Of a stretch of DNA of 64,000 nt, positions 33,473-41,681 are shown piece after piece. Under the pieces are notes generated by a model. That model searched no databases and had not been told where the DNA came from. It worked only from the letters and a program-made list of their open reading frames with translations. The stretch comes from Streptomyces sp. 35G-GA-8 (GTDB lineage: Bacteria > Actinomycetota > Actinomycetes > Streptomycetales > Streptomycetaceae). The first letter of the stretch is position 1, and each line of letters opens with the position of its first letter. A program made the translations under genes and the position numbers. Where the stretch lies: assembly GCF_023534745.1 (NCBI RefSeq), contig NZ_JAMHJQ010000009.1:62001-126000 (forward strand), written 5' to 3'.

Positions 33473-36318
33473 AGAACTGGTTCCACTCCTGGCGCGCCGC
33501 GGTACGGATAGCCCGCCGCGACGCCTGGCGCTTCAAGGGACGCAGCTTCCTCGTCCTCGCCATGATCGCGCTGCCCATCCTCGGGGTGAGCGCCTTCGAT
33601 CTGACCGTGCGCAGTTCGGAACTCTCCACCACGGAGAGCCTGAGCCGCGACATCGGCCGGGCCGACGCGCGGATCACCGACCCCTCGTTCGGCGGTCAGC
33701 CCCTCAATCAGGACCCGACGGGCGAGCAGTACGCGCCGGTGGGCGATTTCGAGAACAAGCCGTGGCCCGATGGCCCCACGGACATCGAGAAGGCCATCCC
33801 GGCGGGCGCCACCGTCCTTGAGGACACGGTCGGGTCCGGAAAGCTGCGCACCACACACGGGCTGCTGCACACCGAGATCCGTGAACTCAAGGCAGCGGAC
33901 CCGATGGCCCGGGGCATCATGCGTCTCCTCGACGGCCGCTTCCCGGAGAAGGGCGGCGAGGTCGCCGCGACCACGCACTTCCTGAAGTCCAGCGGGCTGC
34001 GGGTGGGCTCGAAGCTCACCGCCCGGGGGCTCGATGCCGACTACCGGATCGTCGGCGAGTACGAACTCCCCAGCTCCCTGGAGACCGACCAGGTCAACGC
34101 GCTCCCCGGCGCGTTGCTGGCCCCGCTCGACAAGGCGCTGAAGGCCGACGATCTGCCGGGCACCTCGCCGACCACGACTCAACTGGTCAGCGTCTCCGGT
34201 GGTTTCACGTGGAACATGGTGCGAGAGGCCAACGCCAAGGGTCTGACGGTCACCTCGCGTGCCGTACAGCTGAACCCGCCCGCCGACTCGGACGTCCCGC
34301 TCTACCAGCAGGAGGGCTGGCAGCCGTACGAGGAGAGCACGGCGGCCAAGACCGCCGCGATGGCCGCGCTCGGCACCATCGTCGGTCTCGCGATGCTGGA
34401 GATCTGTCTGCTGGCGGGGCCCGCCTTCGCGGTCGGCGCCCGGCGCTCGCGCCGTCAGCTCGGCCTGGTCGGGGCGAACGGTGGCGACCGGCGTCATATC
34501 CGGGCCATCGTGCTCGCCGGCGGTCTGGTGATCGGTGTCGCCTCGGCCGTCATCGGTACGGCCCTCGGCGTCGCCCTCACCTTCGCCCTGCGTCCGGTAC
34601 TTGAGGACTACATGGGCCAGCGCTTCGGCGGGTTCGAGATCCGGCCGCTGGAGCTGATCGGTATCGCGGCGCTCGCCGTGGTCACCGGTCTGCTGGCCGC
34701 GATCGTCCCGGCGGTCACCGCCTCCCGTCAGACCGTTCTGGCCTCGCTCACCGGCCGCCGCGGGGTGCGCAAGACCAGCAGGGTGCTGCCGATCCTCGGA
34801 CTGATCGCGTTCGCGCTCGGTGCCGCGATCGCGCTGTACGGCTCGACGATGACCGACCAGTTCGCGATCGTGGCGGGCGGCAGTGCCCTCGCCGAGCTGG
34901 GTGTGGTCGCGCTGACACCGGCCCTGGTGGGTCTGTTCGGCCGGATCGGCCGCTGGATGCCGCTCTCACCGCGGCTGGCGCTGCGCGACGCCGTACGCAA
35001 CCGGGGGCGCACGGCCCCGGCCGTGGCCGCGGTGCTCGCCGCGGTCGCGGGCACGGTCGCGGTCGCGACGTACGCCGCGAGCATCGACGCCCAGGGCCGG
35101 GCCGGGTACACGCCTCAACTGCCCCACGGCGCGGTCTCCGCCATGCTCGACGAGGGCGGCGGCCGGGATGTCCCGACCGTCCGTACGGCCGTCCAGAAGA
35201 ATCTGCCCACGGAGATACGGGCCGATGTGGACCGGATCTCCGTGGGGAAGCCCGGCTGTTCGATGTACAGCAGCGGGGAGGGCTGCGGCCGGTACGAGGT
35301 GGTCGTACCGAAGGCCAACCAGTGCCCGCTGTGGATGGCCAGCGGGACCGAGGACCCCTCGGAGAAGTTCAGCAAGGCCGAGCGGCGCAAGCTCGCCAAG
35401 GACTGGCGCTGCAAGAACAACGAGGTCTACCTCAGCGTCGAGGGCGGTGTGCTGATCGGGGACGCCAAGCTGCTGAAGGTCCTCGGGATCAAGGACGCGG
35501 GCGCCGAGAAGGCCCTGGCGGACGGGCGGATCGTCTCCTTCGACAAGCGGAACATCGACTCGAACGGCAAGATCGGCATCCGCCTGGTCACCGACATCGA
35601 GGCGGCCGACGCGGCCATCGAGAAGGGCGAGGAATCGCCGGGCGTCGTCAAGTCCCTCACGGCGCATCAGGTCGGGGGGTCGCCCAACGCGTACGGCGTC
35701 TCGATGCTCCTGACCCCCGCCACGGCGAAGGCGGCGGGCTTCAGCACCGTCCCGATCGGCGCGTACTACTCGACCAGCGCCACACCCAGTGACGCCCAGA
35801 GGCAGAAGCTGGACAGTGAGCTCGCCAAGACCGGCAGCGATGTGAGCCTCCATATCGAGCGCGGCTACATCAGCGAGAACAACATCGTGCTGCTGGCTCT
35901 CACCGTCTTCGCCGGGTTGATCACCATCGGTGCCGCGGGTATCGCCACCGGTCTTGCCCAGGCCGACGCCGAGGCGGACCTCAAGACACTCGCCGCGGTC
36001 GGCGCCCCGGCGCGGGTCCGCAGGACGCTCAGCGGGTTCCAGTGCGGGGTGGTGGCCGTGATGGGTGTGCTGCTCGGCACGGCGGCCGGGGTGCTGCCGG
36101 CCATCGGGCTACGGCTGACGGACCGGCGCGGCCAGTGGAAGTGGTACGAGAGGGCGCTCGACGAGGGCTGGGGCGCCGTCAGCCCACCCAACGTGCCGAT
36201 CGTGATCCCGTGGGGGACGCTGGCCGCGCTGCTGATCGCCGTCCCGCTGGGCGCCGCGATCCTGGCGGCGCTGGTCACCCGCTCGCACCGGGTGCTCGGC
36301 CGCCGGGCGGCGACGTAA
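33469..36318 (+). CDS. FtsX-like ABC transporter permease
   Basis: 949-residue membrane protein with a duplicated FtsX architecture. There is an N-terminal helix (about 25-45), a large external domain, and a first helix cluster near 295-430 (TIVGLAMLEICLLAGPAFAV, RAIVLAGGLVIGVASAVIGT). A second cluster lies near 455-545 and a second external domain at about 550-790. A final cluster runs from about 805 to the end (ALTVFAGLITIGAAGIATGLAQ, GTLAALLIAVPLGAAILAAL). It moves substrates with the upstream ATPase. GTG 33469 overlaps the ATPase stop. A very strong hairpin follows. Confidence 0.92.
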   Translation: MKNWFHSWRAAVRIARRDAWRFKGRSFLVLAMIALPILGVSAFDLTVRSSELSTTESLSRDIGRADARITDPSFGGQPLNQDPTGEQYAPVGDFENKPWPDGPTDIEKAIPAGATVLEDTVGSGKLRTTHGLLHTEIRELKAADPMARGIMRLLDGRFPEKGGEVAATTHFLKSSGLRVGSKLTARGLDADYRIVGEYELPSSLETDQVNALPGALLAPLDKALKADDLPGTSPTTTQLVSVSGGFTWNMVREANAKGLTVTSRAVQLNPPADSDVPLYQQEGWQPYEESTAAKTAAMAALGTIVGLAMLEICLLAGPAFAVGARRSRRQLGLVGANGGDRRHIRAIVLAGGLVIGVASAVIGTALGVALTFALRPVLEDYMGQRFGGFEIRPLELIGIAALAVVTGLLAAIVPAVTASRQTVLASLTGRRGVRKTSRVLPILGLIAFALGAAIALYGSTMTDQFAIVAGGSALAELGVVALTPALVGLFGRIGRWMPLSPRLALRDAVRNRGRTAPAVAAVLAAVAGTVAVATYAASIDAQGRAGYTPQLPHGAVSAMLDEGGGRDVPTVRTAVQKNLPTEIRADVDRISVGKPGCSMYSSGEGCGRYEVVVPKANQCPLWMASGTEDPSEKFSKAERRKLAKDWRCKNNEVYLSVEGGVLIGDAKLLKVLGIKDAGAEKALADGRIVSFDKRNIDSNGKIGIRLVTDIEAADAAIEKGEESPGVVKSLTAHQVGGSPNAYGVSMLLTPATAKAAGFSTVPIGAYYSTSATPSDAQRQKLDSELAKTGSDVSLHIERGYISENNIVLLALTVFAGLITIGAAGIATGLAQADAEADLKTLAAVGAPARVRRTLSGFQCGVVAVMGVLLGTAAGVLPAIGLRLTDRRGQWKWYERALDEGWGAVSPPNVPIVIPWGTLAALLIAVPLGAAILAALVTRSHRVLGRRAAT

Positions 36319-36337
36319 CCCCCCGGGCCCCGTATCC

Positions 36338-36378
36338 GTGCCCCCGTACGAAGGTCATCCGCCTTCGTACGGGGGCAC
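36338..36378 (+). terminator. Strong terminator hairpin after the ABC permease
   Basis: Perfect 17-bp stem GTGCCCCCGTACGAAGG / CCTTCGTACGGGGGCAC with a 7-base loop, 20 bases past the stop. Confidence 0.9.
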
Positions 36379-36416
36379 GCCATGTGGTGACGCACATGTG
36401 CGAGACAATGGGCCGC

Positions 36417-36959
36417 ATGGAGATGCCGAGGAACGAACGGTCGCAGGAGAGCCCCCACGTCCTCGTGGTGGGACAGGACGGGATGGCGCTCGGCGGCGGT
36501 GGAACCGACGACGGCGCACGTGAGATGCCGGTGACGGAGATGGTCGAGCAGCCCGCCAAGGTCATGCGGATCGGCAGCATGATCAAGCAGCTTCTGGAGG
36601 AGGTGCGCGCGGCTCCCCTGGACGAGGCGAGCCGGGTACGGCTCAAGGAGATCCACGCCGGCTCGGTGAAGGAGCTGGAGGACGGCCTCGCCCCCGAACT
36701 GGTCGAGGAGCTGGAGCGGCTCTCGCTCCCCTTCACGGACGAGGCCATTCCCTCCGAGGCGGAGCTGCGTATCGCGCAGGCTCAGCTGGTGGGCTGGCTG
36801 GAGGGCCTTTTCCACGGAATCCAGACGGCGCTGTTCGCCCAGCAGATGGCTGCCAGGGCCCAGCTGGAGCAGATGCGCCGCGCGCTGCCGCCGGGCTCGG
36901 TCCAGGAGGACGACGGGGAGCAGGGGCACGGCGCGATCCGCTCGGGCCCGTACCTGTAG
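36417..36959 (+). CDS. bpa: Bacterial proteasome activator Bpa (PafE family)
   Basis: 180-residue protein of the Bpa/PafE family, ATP-independent ring activators that open the 20S proteasome gate. The core four-helix bundle (about 50-150) includes VMRIGSMIKQLLEEVRAAPL, LVGWLEGLFHGIQTALFAQQ and MAARAQLEQMRRALPPG. The protein ends in GPYL, matching the C-terminal gate-opening GQYL-type tail with Gln changed to Pro. ATG 36417 (MEMPRNERSQE) is chosen; ATGs at 36423 and 36399 are in frame. No proteasome genes are in this window. Confidence 0.9.
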   Translation: MEMPRNERSQESPHVLVVGQDGMALGGGGTDDGAREMPVTEMVEQPAKVMRIGSMIKQLLEEVRAAPLDEASRVRLKEIHAGSVKELEDGLAPELVEELERLSLPFTDEAIPSEAELRIAQAQLVGWLEGLFHGIQTALFAQQMAARAQLEQMRRALPPGSVQEDDGEQGHGAIRSGPYL

Positions 36960-36962
36960 ATC

Positions 36963-37028
36963 TCCGGACCGCTTGGGTGTCCGGACGGCCTTAGGTGTCC
37001 GGACCGCCTTAGGTGTCCGGACCGCTCC
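36963..37028. repeat. Tandem 17-18 bp repeats after bpa
   Basis: Units at 36963, 36980, 36998 and 37016 share TCCGGACCGCCTTAGGTG with small changes; two degenerate TGTCCGG(A/G)GCGG copies follow. It lies in the intergenic space before the convergent oxidoreductase. Confidence 0.8.
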
Positions 37029-37083
37029 GATGACGACTCTGTCCGGAGCGGCTGATCTGTCCGGGGCGGCTGACCCTGTTCGG

Positions 37084-37119
37084 CGCGGCCCGGCGCACCG
37101 TGTGGTGTGCCGGGCCGCG
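37084..37119. terminator. Bidirectional terminator between bpa and the quinone oxidoreductase
   Basis: Stem CGCGGCCCGGC-G-CACC / GGTG-T-GCCGGGCCGCG with a GTGT loop, placed between convergent genes six bases from the stop at 37126. Confidence 0.85.
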
Positions 37120-37125
37120 GGCGTC

Positions 37126-38115
37126 TCAGGCGTTCGCCGATGTGAGCAGCAGGATCTTGCCGACGTGCGTGCTCGCCTCCAGGGTGCGGTGCGCCTCGGC
37201 CGCCTCCGACATCGGCAGGGTGCGGTCCACGATCGGGCGGACCTGACCGTCGGCGATCAGCGGCCAGACATGCTCCCGTACGGCCGCGACGATCGCCGCC
37301 TTCTCGGCCAGCGGCCGGGCGCGCAGCGAGGTCGCCGTAATGGCCCCGCGCTTGCTCAGCAGGGCGCCCAGATTGAGCTCGGCCTTCACTCCGCCCTGGA
37401 GACCGATCACCGCCAGCCGGCCGTTCACGGCCAGGGCCTTTACGTTCCGTTCCAGATACTTCGCGCCGACGATATCGAGAATGACGTCCGCGCCCGCGCC
37501 GTCCGTGGCCTTGCGGATCTCCTCCACGAAGTCCTGCTCGCGGTAGTCGATCAGGATGTCCGCGCCGAGTTCGGCGCAGCGCGCCAGCTTCTCGGGGCCG
37601 CCCGCCGTGACCGCGACCCGCGCGCCCACCGCCTTGGCCAGCTGGATCGCCATCGTGCCGATTCCGCTCGCCCCGCCGTGCAGCAGCACCGTCTCGCCCG
37701 GCCGCAGATGGGACACCATGAAGACGTTCGACCAGACCGTGCAGGTGACCTCGGGGAGCGCCGCGGCCGTGGTCAGGTCCAGGCCGCGCGGTACGGGAAG
37801 CAACTGCCCGGCCGGGACGGCGACCTTCTCCGCGTACCCCCCGCCGGCCAGCAGCGCGCACACCTCGTCGCCGACGGCCCAGCCCGAGACACCGGCGCCG
37901 AGCGCGGCGACCGTGCCCGCGCACTCCAGGCCGGGGTACGGGGAAGAGCCTGGCGGGGGATCGTAGAAGCCCTGTCGTTGCAGCAGGTCCGCGCGGTTGA
38001 CGGCGCTCGACGCCACCTCGACGAGCACCTCGCCCTCGCCGGGTACGGGATCGGGCACCTCGGCCCATACAAGCGCCTCGGGGCCACCGGGTTCCGGAAT
38101 CGTGATCGCATGCAT
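37126..38115 (-). CDS. NADPH:quinone oxidoreductase, zinc-independent MDR family
   Basis: 329-residue medium-chain reductase starting MHAITIPEPGGPEALVWAEV. It has the quinone-oxidoreductase signature region around GDEVCALLAGGGYAEKVAVPAG and the Rossmann motif HGGASGIGTMAIQLAKAVGA. It lacks the structural-zinc Cys cluster of alcohol dehydrogenases. It reduces quinones or enones with NADPH in the cytoplasm; the physiological substrate is unknown. Start is ATG 38115; the frame stays open to 38154 but the added residues are not family-like. Confidence 0.9.
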   Translation of the reverse strand: MHAITIPEPGGPEALVWAEVPDPVPGEGEVLVEVASSAVNRADLLQRQGFYDPPPGSSPYPGLECAGTVAALGAGVSGWAVGDEVCALLAGGGYAEKVAVPAGQLLPVPRGLDLTTAAALPEVTCTVWSNVFMVSHLRPGETVLLHGGASGIGTMAIQLAKAVGARVAVTAGGPEKLARCAELGADILIDYREQDFVEEIRKATDGAGADVILDIVGAKYLERNVKALAVNGRLAVIGLQGGVKAELNLGALLSKRGAITATSLRARPLAEKAAIVAAVREHVWPLIADGQVRPIVDRTLPMSEAAEAHRTLEASTHVGKILLLTSANA

Positions 38116-38208
38116 GGCCGCGAGGCTACTCCGGCGGACCGCTGAGTGGGCCACTGCACAGGCCGCCGAGCGGGCCGCGAGACGGCCGCGAGACGGCCCC
38201 GGGTGCCG

Positions 38209-39288
38209 TCAGTTCGAGTTGTCCGGCGCCGCAGGGCTCTGCGCCCGGACGATGGTGATCAGACGGTCGGTCAGCTGGAGCGGACTGGCGGCGGGGTCGT
38301 CGTACCCCAGCAGCCGATGGCCCCGCAGTACGCTCACCACCAGGTCTTCCGTCTCCCGTACATTCCGGCCCACCTCCGCCTTTATGACGGGGCGTTCGAT
38401 GATGTCGAGACCACTGCCCTGCTGGATCAGATCCTCCATCACCGTGCCCGCGCTCGGACTGAGCACGGACAGTCCCAGCAGCCGTCCTGCCGCGCTGGCG
38501 CTGGTGATGACCGCGTCGGCCCCGGACTGGCGCAGGAGCGGTGCGTTCTCCTCCTCGCGCACGGCGGCGACGATCTTCGCGGCGCGATTGAGCTGACGTG
38601 CGGTCAGCGCCACCAGCACGGCCGTGTCGTCGCGCTGGGTGGCGATGACTATCTGACGCGCCCGCTGCAACTCGGCACGGATCAGCACATCGCTGCGCGT
38701 CGCGTCGCCGATCACGCCCACGAACCCTTCCGCGTTCGCCGCGTCGATGACCTTGCTGGACGGATCGACGATAACGATCTGTTCCTTCTTGAGACCCGTG
38801 GCACAGAGGGTCTGCATCGCCGAGCGTCCCTTGGTGCCGAAGCCGACGATGATGGTGTGGTCACGCAAGTTGGACCTCCAGCGGTTCAGCCGCCACTCCT
38901 CCCGGGTGCGCTCCGTGAGCACTTCGAGAGTGGTACCGACCAGAATGATCAGGAAAAGCACCCGCAGCGGGGTCACCAGCAGCACATTGGCCAGCCGCGC
39001 GCTGTCGCTGTACGGGACGATGTCTCCGTACCCCGTCGTCGAGAGCGTGACGGTCGCGTAGTAGACGGAGTCGAGGAAGTCGACCGATTCATCCGAGTTG
39101 TCGTGGTAGCCCGCTCTGTCGATATAGACGATAAAGACCGTCAGGGCGAGAACGAACAGCGCCATCAACAGCCGTCTGGTGACCTGACGCAGCGGCTGGA
39201 CGGCGGTACGGCGCGGAAGCTTCACCCGCGCCGAGACGAGATGCTCGTCGGCATGCCTGGCCATCGCATCATGGCCGGGAAGTTTCAC
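38209..39288 (-). CDS. Two-transmembrane potassium channel with RCK (TrkA-N) domain
   Basis: 359-residue ligand-gated K+ channel. Two helices (about 36-56, LLMALFVLALTVFIVYI, and about 90-115, LANVLLVTPLRVLFLIILVG) flank a pore loop with the selectivity filter TTGYGD. A cytoplasmic RCK/TrkA-N Rossmann domain (about 145-265, IIVGFGTKGRSAMQTL) and a TrkA-C-like region follow. I start it at GTG 39288 (VKLPGHDAMARHADEH), which overlaps the moeA stop as GTGA inside a parS site. GTG 39297 (VFHVKLP) is an alternative. It is the last gene of the mobA-moeA run. Confidence 0.9.
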   Translation of the reverse strand: MKLPGHDAMARHADEHLVSARVKLPRRTAVQPLRQVTRRLLMALFVLALTVFIVYIDRAGYHDNSDESVDFLDSVYYATVTLSTTGYGDIVPYSDSARLANVLLVTPLRVLFLIILVGTTLEVLTERTREEWRLNRWRSNLRDHTIIVGFGTKGRSAMQTLCATGLKKEQIVIVDPSSKVIDAANAEGFVGVIGDATRSDVLIRAELQRARQIVIATQRDDTAVLVALTARQLNRAAKIVAAVREEENAPLLRQSGADAVITSASAAGRLLGLSVLSPSAGTVMEDLIQQGSGLDIIERPVIKAEVGRNVRETEDLVVSVLRGHRLLGYDDPAASPLQLTDRLITIVRAQSPAAPDNSN

Positions 39289-39295
39289 GTGAAAC
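39282..39295. other. parS centromere site (ParB-binding)
   Basis: GTTTCACGTGAAAC, the exact 14-bp perfect palindrome known as the Streptomyces parS consensus. It lies across the moeA stop and the start region of the K+ channel gene. Streptomyces parS sites cluster around oriC and many are intragenic. The match is seen directly; function is by identity with the known site. Confidence 0.92.
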
Positions 39296-40739
39296 ACCCT
39301 CCATCGACCGGTGCCGCCCACGGCAGGTCGAGAACTTCCAGTTCGTCTCCGGGCCGTGCGCCGCCCGGCGGCACGACCACGAGTCCATCGGCGGCGGCGA
39401 TACCGCGCAGCATGGCGGGGCCGTTGAAGTGCAGTGGTACAAGGCCCTCGTCCTGGTGCACGAACGGCACCAGCCGGGTGTCATACGGATGGCCCTGCAC
39501 CGCGTCCCGCAGCGGTGCGCGATACGAGGGCCGGGGCGCCCGTCCCGCCAGCGCGCGCAGCAGGGGCTCGGCGAGCGTCAGCAGCCCGGAGACCGCGGCG
39601 AGCGGGTTGCCGGGCAGCCCCACCAGATGCCCTCCCGACGGCAGCCGGGCGAGCAGCATGGGATGCCCGGGGCGTACGGCGACCCCGTCGACCAGCAGCT
39701 CGGCACCCGTCTTATGGAGCACCGGATGGACATGGTCGACCGGCCCGGCGGCCGTACCGCCCGTGGTGAGGACGAGATCCGCCGTGGATCCGGTGATCGC
39801 GCGGCAGAGCGCTCCGGCGTCGTCGCGGATCCGACGGGTGGCGATCACCTCCGCGCCGAGCGTACGGAGCCAGGGGGCGAGCATCGGCCCCAGCGCGTCG
39901 CGGATCAGCCCGTCGTGGGGCAGCCCCTCGGTCAGCAGCTCGTCACCGAGGACCAGTACCTCCACGCGCGGGCGCGGGACGGTGAGCAACTCGTCATAGC
40001 CGGCCGCCGCCGCGAGCCCCAGCACGGCGGGCGTCACCACGGAACCGGCGGGCAGCAGCAGGTCGTCGGTCCGGCACTCCTGGCCACGCGGCCTGATGTC
40101 CTGTCCGTGGACCACCTCACGGTCGGCATGGAGATTTCCATGGCTGTCCGTGACGGCATGCTCGCTGCGGATCACCGCGGTCGTGTCGGCGGGGATACGG
40201 GCGCCGGTGGCGATCCGTACGGCCGTGCCGTCCTGGAGCGCCGCCGCCGTCCCCTGACCGGCCAGAATGCCGAGGTCGTCGGCGCCCTGACTGCCGTGAT
40301 CGCCGGCCGTCGCCTCTTCTCGTGGGGAGTCCTGGACGGGCCGCACGGTCCAGGGGCCCGGCCCCGAGACCGCCCAGCCGTCCATGGCCGAGGTGTCGAA
40401 CGACGGGAGATCGGTGAGTGCCGTCAGCGGCTCGGCGAGCGCCCGGCCCACGGCCTGGTCGAGGGGTACGGAGACGGCACGGGCGGCCGGGACCGGCCCC
40501 GCGGAGCGGGCCGCGAGAGCGCGGGCGGCTTCCCATGACTCGGCGTGGTGCCGAGCGGACATGGCCGAGCCGGTGCCATGGCCTGGATCGGTGCCGCGAC
40601 CTGGCGCGGCGGTGTGACCTGGCGCGATGCCGTGACCTGGCGCGGTGGCACGGTCCGGCGGGCGCCCCGCGCCCTGCTCTCCGTGGACCAGAGCCAGGGC
40701 GTCGTCGAACCCGTCGACCTCGCGGTCCTGGGCCGTCAT
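39285..40739 (-). CDS. moeA: Molybdopterin molybdenumtransferase MoeA
   Basis: 484-residue enzyme that inserts molybdate into adenylylated molybdopterin. It has the MoeA domain I/II motif LPSFDTSAMDGWAV and domain III with the MPT-binding LTTGGTAAGPVDHV and GLPGNPLAAVSGLL. A beta-barrel domain IV ends near VVPPGGARPGDELEVL. The N-terminal ~60 residues precede the usual start and carry an APGHG/APGRG-type repeat at about 33-55, with the core beginning near SARHHAESWEAARAL. An internal ATG at 40562 (MSARHH) could be the real start of a standard-length protein. ATG 40739 overlaps the upstream stop. It joins mobA-like and K+ channel genes. Confidence 0.9.
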   Translation of the reverse strand: MTAQDREVDGFDDALALVHGEQGAGRPPDRATAPGHGIAPGHTAAPGRGTDPGHGTGSAMSARHHAESWEAARALAARSAGPVPAARAVSVPLDQAVGRALAEPLTALTDLPSFDTSAMDGWAVSGPGPWTVRPVQDSPREEATAGDHGSQGADDLGILAGQGTAAALQDGTAVRIATGARIPADTTAVIRSEHAVTDSHGNLHADREVVHGQDIRPRGQECRTDDLLLPAGSVVTPAVLGLAAAAGYDELLTVPRPRVEVLVLGDELLTEGLPHDGLIRDALGPMLAPWLRTLGAEVIATRRIRDDAGALCRAITGSTADLVLTTGGTAAGPVDHVHPVLHKTGAELLVDGVAVRPGHPMLLARLPSGGHLVGLPGNPLAAVSGLLTLAEPLLRALAGRAPRPSYRAPLRDAVQGHPYDTRLVPFVHQDEGLVPLHFNGPAMLRGIAAADGLVVVPPGGARPGDELEVLDLPWAAPVDGGCFT

Positions 40740-41611
40740 CCGGCGTCGGCCCCCTTGGCATCCGGTCCGTCGGTGCCCTCCGTCTCGTCCGCCCAGCGCA
40801 GGGCGAGCGCCACGGCCTTGCGGGCGGCCTCGGCGACCGCTTCCGGGCCGTCCCCGCCGGCCTTGGCCGCCGCGTAACCGACCAGGAAGGTCGTCAGCGG
40901 CGCGGCGGGCCTGGCGACGCCGTGCGCGGCGTCGCGGGCGAGATCGAGGAGTACACGGGTGTCGACATCCAGCTCGATGCCGAGTTCGTCCTTGACTGCG
41001 GTGATCCATTCGTCCAGCACGGTCCCATGCTCTCTGATCCTGGCCCGCGCTGCGGAGATGTCTTCCCAGGTGTCGCAGTCGAAGGAGGCGAGCGGATCGG
41101 CGTCGAGCCGGGCGAGGTCCAGTTCCCCGACCAGCAGCCGGAGCGGCAGGCCGGGCAGACTGCCGTACTCCGTGGCGAGAAGGGCCAGTTCACGACGGAG
41201 CGGTTCGGCGCGGTAGGCGGCGACCAGCGGCTGGTCACGGCCTTCGGCGTCGGTGAGGAGCGCCCCCTCCCGGCCGGTTCTGTCCAGCGTCTCGATCAGG
41301 CGGCGCACCGTCGGCTTCCCCAGGAACGGAAGATCCGCGGAGAGTACGACGACGGTCTCCGCCTCGGCGCACCGCACCCCCGCGTCGAGCGCGGCGAGGG
41401 GCCCGCCGCCGGGCGGATCCTCGCGGGCCCAGCGCACCGGTCGCGCCGTGGGCCGCCTGCCGCCCACGACGACGGTGCGGGCGGCCCCTTCACAGGCCGC
41501 GAGCACCCGGTCGAGCAGCGAGCGGCCTCCGACACGTACCCCTGGCTTGTCGGCGCCGCCGAGCCTCTTGGCGGCACCTCCGGCGAGCACGATGGCGTCA
41601 TACGCGGTCAT
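40736..41611 (-). CDS. MobA-like nucleotidyltransferase fused to a DUF6457-type domain
   Basis: 291 residues. The N-terminal NTP-transferase fold (about 1-190) has the nucleotide-binding signature LAGGAAKRLGGADKPGVRVGG, VVLSADLPFLG and FDCDTWEDISAAR, consistent with molybdenum cofactor guanylyltransferase MobA. The C-terminal ~90 residues (LDEWITAVKDELGIELDVDT ... AKAGGDGPEAVAEAARKAVAL) match the small DUF6457 domain, often a separate gene next to Moco genes. Fusion and overlap with moeA (ATGA) strongly imply a Moco role. Start is ATG 41611. It lies 70 bases downstream of the second BCKDH E2 gene. Confidence 0.88.
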   Translation of the reverse strand: MTAYDAIVLAGGAAKRLGGADKPGVRVGGRSLLDRVLAACEGAARTVVVGGRRPTARPVRWAREDPPGGGPLAALDAGVRCAEAETVVVLSADLPFLGKPTVRRLIETLDRTGREGALLTDAEGRDQPLVAAYRAEPLRRELALLATEYGSLPGLPLRLLVGELDLARLDADPLASFDCDTWEDISAARARIREHGTVLDEWITAVKDELGIELDVDTRVLLDLARDAAHGVARPAAPLTTFLVGYAAAKAGGDGPEAVAEAARKAVALALRWADETEGTDGPDAKGADAG

Positions 41612-41681
41612 GGCTGAAGTATGGGCCGCGACCGGCCGCCCGAAGCATCCGAGGTGGCTGGTACTTCGGGCGGACACCTCA

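Noticed and set aside
40736-40800. Molybdenum cofactor riboswitch before moeA
   Set aside because: The start directly overlaps the upstream coding sequence; there is no untranslated leader.
39285-41009. MoeA extended upstream as a 574-residue protein
   Set aside because: The extra part lies over the MobA-like gene; ATG 40739 overlaps its stop in the normal coupled way.
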